This document shows, in pieces, positions 1 through 6,200 of a stretch of 7,368 nt of DNA; the stretch's first letter is position 1; the number at the start of each line of letters is the position of its first letter. The stretch lies in assembly GCA_015661965.1 (NCBI GenBank), contig DQVA01000203.1, positions 1 to 7,368 on the forward strand. The letters run 5' to 3'. The translations under genes were made by a program, and so were the position numbers. Source of the stretch: Candidatus Bipolaricaulota bacterium. GTDB taxonomy: Bacteria; Bipolaricaulota; Bipolaricaulia; Bipolaricaulales; Bipolaricaulaceae. The notes below the pieces were generated by a model. It had not been told where the DNA came from. It made no database searches and was given only the letters and a program-made list of their open reading frames with translations.

Positions 1-1
1 A

Positions 2-625
2 GAACTTCATGTCACCTGGATTTACGAGTGGTATAACCCAGCTGCAGCCAAAGAAGCAGCGGAGGCGCTAATTGCTAAGGGATGCGATGTCTTGTTCTAT
101 GTGGAGGATTCCCCCACAGTGGTCCAAGTCGCCGCCGAACACGGGCTCCCCAGTTTCGGCCACTACTGGAATATGTATGAGTTCGCTCCGGAGCATGTCG
201 TAACCAGCAAAGTGGTTCACTGGGAAAGGATATACATCGACTTTCTTGCAAAGGTATATGCGGGGGCTTACAGACCGGGTGAGCTGGAAAATGTCTTCTA
301 TTGGGGCCTCGTGGGGGATGGGTCTGCTCAACTGGAAGCTGGCCCGGGAGAGATGGTAAACCCTGTTTTTGAGGACGCGTTGCGTTCGGTGTTTGTAGAC
401 GACCCCATTCTAGGTCGGCTCTCTGTGTATGATCTCGTAATGGCACGCCTTGCTCAGATGAAAGACCCTCAAATGGTGTTCGATCCCTTCCAAGGGCCTA
501 TTTATGACCGCGATGGAAATCTTCAGATCCCAGAAGGCACTCGCGCTGACTACGAAGAGCTCTTCTTCAGGATGGAATGGGCCGTGCCCGGAATCGTTGG
601 GGCTTGGCCCGGGCTTCGGGACTAA
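2..625 (+). CDS. BMP/PnrA-like ABC transporter substrate-binding protein, C-terminal part (5' truncated)
   Basis: This is the C-terminal 207 residues of a periplasmic solute-binding protein of the BMP (basic membrane protein/PnrA-like) family, which delivers nucleosides, purines or similar ligands to ABC permeases. The frame is open from the left edge. A TTG at position 92 is not a credible start, because homology to the next gene continues upstream of it. The first visible residue aligns with about residue 180 of the downstream paralogue, so the first lobe and signal peptide are missing. In the first 56 aligned residues 46 are identical, including EDSPTVVQVAAE and SFGHY. Later shared blocks are SVYDLV, FDPFQGP and MEWAV. 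The gene ends with tandem TAA TAA stops. Its GC content is near 50% in the lines I counted, well below its neighbours, which suggests a different history from its paralogue. The ligand cannot be read from the sequence; a purine-type ligand is inferred from context. Confidence 0.9.
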   Translation, partial: ELHVTWIYEWYNPAAAKEAAEALIAKGCDVLFYVEDSPTVVQVAAEHGLPSFGHYWNMYEFAPEHVVTSKVVHWERIYIDFLAKVYAGAYRPGELENVFYWGLVGDGSAQLEAGPGEMVNPVFEDALRSVFVDDPILGRLSVYDLVMARLAQMKDPQMVFDPFQGPIYDRDGNLQIPEGTRADYEELFFRMEWAVPGIVGAWPGLRD

Positions 626-631
626 TAACGT

Positions 632-666
632 CTAGCCCCGGGGGCAGAAATTGCCCCCGGGGCTAG
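632..666 (+). other. Perfect 15-bp hairpin between the two binding-protein genes
   Basis: The arms CTAGCCCCGGGGGCA (632-646) and TGCCCCCGGGGCTAG (652-666) are exact reverse complements around a 5-nt loop (GAAAT). The stem is very GC-rich, but no T tract follows, so it does not meet the usual rule for an intrinsic terminator. It begins 7 nt after the upstream stop codon and ends 10 nt before the next Shine-Dalgarno. Plausible roles are stabilising the upstream message's 3' end, processing, or partial termination. Its being a structure is certain from the sequence; its role is inferred. Confidence 0.85.
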
Positions 667-676
667 TACCATTCAC

Positions 677-685
677 AAGGAGGTG
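677..685 (+). promoter_or_regulatory. Strong Shine-Dalgarno that sets the start of the second binding protein
   Basis: AAGGAGGTG lies 7 nt before the ATG at 693 and is nearly the full anti-16S complement. It fixes the start at 693 rather than at the in-frame TTG at 651, which falls inside the hairpin. A site this strong fits a binding protein that must outnumber its permease. Confidence 0.9.
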
Positions 686-692
686 TTCATCA

Positions 693-1853
693 ATGAATTT
701 AAAAATAATCAGCTACACGCTCGTGTTAACGGTAGTCTCCATCAGCGTTATGTCATTAGCTGCGGGCGAAATCAAAGCTGGGTTCATTTACGTGGGCCCC
801 ATCGGCGATTACGGCTGGACCTTCGCCCATGACGAGGCCCGGCGGATCGTGGACGAGGAATTCGACTGGTTGGAGACGGTGTATGTGGAATCGGTGCGCG
901 AGGGCGAGGCGGGCACGTTCATCGATCAGCTGGTGGCCCAGGGATGCAACGTCATCTTCACCACTAGCTTCGGGTTCATGGACGAGACGATCGAGGCCGC
1001 GGCCCGCTACCCAGACGTGATCTTCGCCCATTGCTCCGGGTTCAAACGCGCCCCCAACTCCATGTCCTACATGGCAGACTTCTACCAGGTGTACTACTTG
1101 AACGGGCTTATGGCCGGTGCCCTCACCAAGACCGGCAAGATCGGCTACGTAGCGGCGTTCCCCATTCCGGAGCTGAAACGCCACATCAACGCATTCACGA
1201 TTGGGATTCGGGAGGTCAATCCCGACGCTGAGGTACACGTCAGGTGGATCTATGAGTGGTTCAACCCGGCGGCGGCGAAGGAGGCGGCGGAGGCCCTAAT
1301 CGCCGAGGGCTGTGACGTGTTCGCCTTCACCGAGGACTCCCCCACCGTGGTGCAGGTGGCGGCGGAGAACGGCCTTCTGTCTTTCGGCCACTACTCGCCC
1401 ATGTACGACTTCGCCCCGGACTACGTGGTGTCAGGCCAGATTGTGCACTGGGACGCGATATATCGGGACTTCCTGACCAAGATCCACGAGGGCGTCTATA
1501 CCCCTGGGAACCTCCAGCACGTGGATTATTGGTGGCTCCTATCACAGGGAGCGGTGGAGGTGGGGGCCAAGCCGGGGATGGTCATCAACCCCGGCTTCGA
1601 GGACGATCTCAAAGCGGTGACCCTCGATCATCCGACTTTGGGGGAGATCTCCGTCTACGACCTGGTATTCACCCGCCTCAACCAGATGGCCGATCCAGGG
1701 ATCACCTTCGACCCGTTCCAGGGCCCGGTCTACGACCGCAAGGGCAACCTGAGGGTGCCGGAGGGCTGCTGGCTGTCCGTGGACTCCCTCATCACCATGG
1801 AGTGGGCTGTCCGCGGTGTGGTGGGCCCCTGGCCGGGAGAGCCCGAGGAGTAA
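693..1853 (+). CDS. BMP/PnrA-like ABC transporter substrate-binding protein, secreted
   Basis: A complete 386-residue BMP-family periplasmic binding protein. The N-terminus (MNLKIISYTLVLTVVSI, then SVMSLAAG) has a short positive segment and a hydrophobic core. It has a likely signal peptidase I site around A23-A24 and no cysteine, so it should be a free periplasmic protein rather than a lipoprotein. The mature part opens with a beta-strand and the motif GPIGDYGWTFAHDE, typical of BMP/PnrA-like proteins. A segment beginning IFTTSFGFMDE and ending YPDVIFAH follows, and then the second lobe shared with the upstream paralogue (EDSPTVVQVAAE, FDPFQGP). The start is supported by the Shine-Dalgarno at 677-685. 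The first ~80 bases are AT-richer than the rest of the gene. Tandem paralogues may mean two ligand specificities for one permease set, which lies outside the window. The purine or nucleoside ligand is inferred from the neighbouring ssnA and ygfK. Confidence 0.93.
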   Translation: MNLKIISYTLVLTVVSISVMSLAAGEIKAGFIYVGPIGDYGWTFAHDEARRIVDEEFDWLETVYVESVREGEAGTFIDQLVAQGCNVIFTTSFGFMDETIEAAARYPDVIFAHCSGFKRAPNSMSYMADFYQVYYLNGLMAGALTKTGKIGYVAAFPIPELKRHINAFTIGIREVNPDAEVHVRWIYEWFNPAAAKEAAEALIAEGCDVFAFTEDSPTVVQVAAENGLLSFGHYSPMYDFAPDYVVSGQIVHWDAIYRDFLTKIHEGVYTPGNLQHVDYWWLLSQGAVEVGAKPGMVINPGFEDDLKAVTLDHPTLGEISVYDLVFTRLNQMADPGITFDPFQGPVYDRKGNLRVPEGCWLSVDSLITMEWAVRGVVGPWPGEPEE

Positions 1854-1863
1854 GGGGAATCAG

Positions 1864-1892
1864 GGGGCCGCCTGCGGGCGGCCCCATTTTTT
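1864..1892 (+). terminator. Intrinsic (Rho-independent) terminator after the binding-protein gene
   Basis: The arms GGGGCCGCC (1864-1872) and GGCGGCCCC (1877-1885) pair perfectly around a TGCG loop. They are followed by one A and six T (1887-1892). The hairpin begins 10 nt after the stop codon. The T tract ends only 6 nt before the ssnA Shine-Dalgarno, so no promoter fits between them. Partial read-through, or a promoter inside the upstream gene, must feed ssnA. Confidence 0.9.
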
Positions 1893-1898
1893 CTATTT

Positions 1899-1905
1899 GG
1901 GAGGG
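1899..1905 (+). promoter_or_regulatory. Shine-Dalgarno deciding the ssnA start
   Basis: GGGAGGG lies 6 nt before the ATG at 1912. It supports that start over the in-frame GTG at 1816, which lies inside the previous gene and would translate the terminator. Confidence 0.8.
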
Positions 1906-1911
1906 AAGCTG

Positions 1912-3231
1912 ATGTTGGTGATAGAACGGGCCCGGTTGGCGGACCCTTATGGGACTTATTACGAGCGGGGGTATGTTATCGTCCGGGGCGATCGGATCGA
2001 GGCGGTAGGGGCCGGGCCGGCCCCGGAGCCCCCCGGCGCGGAGGTCATCGATGCCGAGGGGCGATTACTCACCCCGGGCCTGGTGAACGCTCACGGCCAC
2101 CTCTACTCCACCCTCGCCCGGGGCATGCCCCTCCCCGGCTTCGCCCCCCGGAGCTTCCGGGAGATCCTGGAAGGGCTCTGGTGGAAGCTGGATCGGGCCC
2201 TCACCCCCGACGACGTCCACATCTCGGCCCTGGTGGGGGGGATCTGGCACCTGCGGCGGGGGGTGACGGCCATCTTCGACCACCACGCCTCCCCCGCCGC
2301 CATCGAGGGCTCCCTCTCCCTCATCAAGCGGGCGGTGGCGGACGAGCTGGGGATGCGGTGCGATCTCTGCTACGAGGTCACCGACCGCGGGGGGGAGGAG
2401 GAGAGGGACCTCGGGATCGAGGAGAACGTGCGCTTCGCCCGGGAGGACACGGAGCCGGGGCGGGCCGCGGCCCACTTCGGCCTCCACGCCTCCTTCACCC
2501 TCTCCGACGAGTCCCTGGCCAAGGCCGCCGAGGCGGCCGACTCCCTGGGGCTTCCATTTCACATCCACCTGGCTGAGGGGAAAGAGGACGTGGTGGACTC
2601 CCTGCAGAAGTATGGCCTGCGGGTGACCGAGAGACTGGAGAAATTCGGGATCCTGCGGGAGGGGACCCTGCTCATCCACGGGATTCATCTGGCACAGGCG
2701 GAGCTGGAGCTGCTCTCGGGCCGACCGGCCAGCGTGATCCATAACCCCCGCTCCAACATGAACAACGCGGTGGGCGCCGCCCAGGTGGAGAAGATGCTGG
2801 ACAAGGGGATCCAGGTGGGTCTGGGTACCGACGGCTTCGGCTGCGACATGATTGGGGAGCTCCTCTCCGCCAGCCTCCTCGCACATCACGCCTCCGGAAG
2901 CCCCACTGCCTTGGGCGGGGACAAACTCCTGGCCCTGGTTCGGCACAACTATGCCCTGGCCGAGCGGTTCTTCGGCGTCCCCATGGGGAGGTTGGCGGAG
3001 GGCTACGCCGCTGATCTGGTGCTATGGGCCTATCGGCCCCCCACCCCCCTCTCCCAGGACAACCTGCTCTACCACCTCATGTTTGCCAATATCTCCGAAG
3101 GGCTTTGCCCCCACACGGTGATCGGGGCGGGAAGGGTGTTGCTCTCGCAGGGGGCAGTTCAGGTGGTGGACGAACAGGAGATCCTGGCCAAGGCCAGGGA
3201 GGCAGCAGCGGCCCTGTGGAAGAGGATCTGA
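1912..3231 (+). CDS. ssnA: SsnA-family amidohydrolase / deaminase
   Basis: A 439-residue cytoplasmic metal-dependent amidohydrolase of the SsnA family, close in length to E. coli SsnA (about 440). The family removes amino groups from, or hydrolyses, ring compounds. It is linked by gene context to selenium-dependent molybdenum hydroxylases and anaerobic purine/urate breakdown; its exact substrate is not settled. Visible metal and catalytic residues are H61-x-H63 (NAHGHLYS), H219 with E222 (HIHLAEG), H256 (LIHGIHL) and D307 (LGTDGFGCDM). SsnA-type signatures are FDHHASP (H124-H125), EVTDR, GIEENVRFAR and HNPRSNMNN (277-285). The small N- and C-terminal beta-sandwich typical of the superfamily flanks the barrel. 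The start follows from the Shine-Dalgarno at 1899-1905 and agrees with the family's usual N-terminus. ygfK begins 9 nt after the stop, the same pairing as in the E. coli cluster. Alternatives such as guanine deaminase or chlorohydrolase fit less well because of the SsnA-specific motifs. Confidence 0.93.
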   Translation: MLVIERARLADPYGTYYERGYVIVRGDRIEAVGAGPAPEPPGAEVIDAEGRLLTPGLVNAHGHLYSTLARGMPLPGFAPRSFREILEGLWWKLDRALTPDDVHISALVGGIWHLRRGVTAIFDHHASPAAIEGSLSLIKRAVADELGMRCDLCYEVTDRGGEEERDLGIEENVRFAREDTEPGRAAAHFGLHASFTLSDESLAKAAEAADSLGLPFHIHLAEGKEDVVDSLQKYGLRVTERLEKFGILREGTLLIHGIHLAQAELELLSGRPASVIHNPRSNMNNAVGAAQVEKMLDKGIQVGLGTDGFGCDMIGELLSASLLAHHASGSPTALGGDKLLALVRHNYALAERFFGVPMGRLAEGYAADLVLWAYRPPTPLSQDNLLYHLMFANISEGLCPHTVIGAGRVLLSQGAVQVVDEQEILAKAREAAAALWKRI

Positions 3232-3240
3232 GGGGGGAAG

Positions 3241-6200
3241 ATGTCGGACGTGATGCGACCGCAGCCCTTCGGGGTCCTCCTCGGGTGGGCCCTGGGGGAG
3301 CTGAAACGTAGGGGCTCGATATTCGAGGTGCCGGAGGCCCTCTTTTTCCGCCCCCGGGAGGACGCCCCCTATCGGACCGAGTTCCTGGGGGAGCGGCTGG
3401 GGACCCCGGTGGGCCCGGCCGCCGGCCCCCACACCCAGCTCGCCCAGAACATCGTCGCCGCCTGGCTCTGCGGGGCCCGGTTCGTCGAGCTAAAGACCGT
3501 CCAGATCATGGACGAGCTCGAGATCCCCCGACCCTGCATCGACCTGGAGGACGAGGGCTACAACGTGGAGTGGTCCCAGGAGCTGAAGCTCGACCAGTCC
3601 GCTTGGGAGTACATCAAGGCCTGGGCGTTGGTCCACATCCTGCGGCGGGTCCTTGGGTTCGAAGAGCTGCCGTTTGACACCATCTTCAACATGTCGGTGG
3701 GCTACGACTATAAGGGCATAACGAGCCCGCCCATGATCAGGTTCATGGACCGCCTTCAGGACGCCTCCGCGGAGCTCTCCGAGATCAAGGCGGTCCTCCA
3801 GGAAGAGTTTCCGGAGTACGCCGACATCGAAATCCCTGCGCGGATCACGAATTCCGTCACCCTCTCCACCATGCACGGCTGTCCCCCGGACGAGATCGAG
3901 AAGATCGCCCGCTACCTCATGGAGGAGCGTCGCCTCCACACCTTCGTCAAGCTCAACCCCACGCTCATCGGGTACGATGAGGTCTCGCGGATCCTGCACG
4001 ACGTCCTCGGTTTCACCGAAGTTAAGCTCAAGCGGGAGTCCTTCGAGAAGGACCTCCAGTGGGACGATGCTGTTGAAATCCTGAGGAACCTGAAGGGGCT
4101 CGCGGAGAAGCTCGGTCTCGTCTTCGGGGTGAAGCTCACCAACACCCTGGCGGTGGAGAACTGGAAGGGGGCGCTGCCCGGCGAGGAGATGTACATGTCC
4201 GGCCGGGCCCTGTTCCCCATCACGGTGAACCTCTACTGGAGGCTCGCCCGGGAATTCGACGGGGACCTCCACGTTTCCTACGTGGGCGGGATCGACGCCC
4301 TGAACGTGGCGGAGGTCCTGCGCGCCGGGGCCCTGCCGGTGACGGTGTGCTCAGACCTCTTAAAACCCGGGGGGTACGGAAAGTTCCGCCAGTACATCGA
4401 GGAGATCGAGCGGGCCATGGGGGAGGCGGGGGCGGGGTCCCTGGAGGAGTTCGCCCGGGGGGGCCTGGCCGCCCTGGAGGAGTTGGCCCTCCGGTCCCTT
4501 AAGGACCCCCGTTACAAGAAGCGGTACTTCCGGTTCGGCCTTCCCAAGGTGGAGTCGGGGCTTGACCTTTTCGACTGTATCGTGGCTCCGTGCGTGGAGA
4601 GGTGCGCCGTGGGCCAGGACGTCCCCGAGTACTGCTACTGGATCGCCAAGGGCGATTTCGACAAGGCCCTTCAGGTGATCCTCTCCCGCAACCCCTTCCC
4701 CGGGATCACGGGCCACGTGTGCACCCATCTCTGCCGCACCCGCTGCACCAGGAACGACTACGAACAGCCGGTGGAGATCCGGGCCCTGAAACGGGCCGCC
4801 TTCGAGTTCGGGAAACGTCCCGATAACGCGTCACGCGTCACGCATCACGCATCACAGGCGAAAAAAGTAGCGGTGATCGGCTCCGGCCCCGCCGGGCTTT
4901 CGTGTGCCTATTTCCTGGCACTGAACGGGGTCGAGGTCACCGTGTTCGAGGCCCGGGAGCGGCCGGGGGGCACGGTGTGGCTCATCCCCCCCTTCCGGCT
5001 CCCCGATGAGGTGATCGAGGCCGACATCGAGTTCATAAGGTCCCTGGGGGTGGAGATCCGCACGAACTCCCCGATCACGGAGCCCCCGGAGCGGTTGCTG
5101 GGGGAGGGCTTCGACGCGGTCTTCATCGCCGTGGGCCTCCAGGAGGATGCCCTGCCGCCCATGGAGGGGATCGACCCCGGCGGCCCCCTTCCCCAAGGGG
5201 TCTACCCCGCGCTGGAGTTCCTCCGCCGGGTACGGGAGGGCGATCCCCCGGATCTATCCCACACCCTTCCGTCGCCCTCCACGCGTAACGCGCCGAAGGT
5301 GGCGGTGATCGGCGGCGGGGATACCGCCATGGACGCCGCCCGGGTGGCCATGCGCCTCGTGGGCAAGGAGGGCGAGGTTACCATTTTCTACCGCAGGAGC
5401 CGCGCCGAGATGCCCGCCTCCCCGGACGAGCTCGAGGAGGCCCTGGAGGAGGGGGTCCGCTTGGAGGAGCTCACGAGCCCCGTGCGGATCGAGCTGGAGG
5501 AGGGGCGGGCGGTAGCCCTGGAGCTGGTGAGGAACCGCCTGGGAGAGCCCGGCCCCGACGGCCGCCGCAGGCCCGTGCCCATCCCGGGGAGCGAGTTCAC
5601 GGTGCCGGTGGATGCGGTGATCCTCGCCACAGGGCTTAGGGCCGACCTCCGGTTCCTCGGGGGGAGCGCGGTGGAGGTCCGGGACGGGGTCATCGTCACG
5701 GACGAGCGGGGGAGGACCTCGGTCCCCCGGGTCTACGCCGGGGGGGACGTGGCCCCGGGGATAAAGTCGATAATCAGCGCGGCCTCCCACGGCATGCGCG
5801 CCGCGGAGGCCATCTGTTCGGATCTCGGGGTCCCGTTCTCCCTGCCGCCCATCCCCCGGCCGAAGCCCTCCGACGCGGACCTGGCCGAGATAAAGCGCGC
5901 CCGGGCGCGGAAGGCCTCCCCGACGCTCCCGGGCCCCCGGCTCGGGCGAACCTCCGAAGTGGTCGTGCCCGAGCTCTCCCCCGAGGCCGTCCGCCGGGAG
6001 GCCAGGCGGTGCCTCCAATGCTCCCTGATCTGCGACAAGTGCGTGGAGGTCTGCCCCAACCGCGCCAACCTCGTCTACTTCGTCGACCCCGTATCCTGGG
6101 AGGTCCCGGTGGTCTCGGTGGGGGAAGGGGGCCTGGAGGTGATCCGGCGGGAGCCCTTCCGGGTGGGGCAGCGGCGCCAGATCGTCCACATCGATGACTT

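Noticed and set aside
651..692. TTG at 651 as an earlier in-frame start of the second binding protein
   Set aside because: It lies inside the perfect hairpin, has no Shine-Dalgarno, and would bury the signal peptide 14 residues in. ATG 693 has AAGGAGGTG at ideal spacing.
1816..1911. GTG at 1816 as the ssnA start
   Set aside because: It lies within the previous gene in another frame and would translate the intrinsic terminator. ATG 1912 has its own Shine-Dalgarno and gives the family's normal N-terminus.
2008..2024. 7-bp hairpin (GGGGCCG / CGGCCCC) early in ssnA as an attenuator
   Set aside because: The stem is short with no T tract in a very GC-rich coding region; such repeats are expected by chance here.
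2881..2900. CATCACGCCTC in ssnA as a further heptamer-repeat site
   Set aside because: It is a single degenerate match with no 7-base periodicity, and it encodes HHAS in a segment with ordinary protein-level constraints.
4826..4855. CRISPR-like array
   Set aside because: The 7-base units are contiguous with no spacers and lie inside an intact conserved gene.
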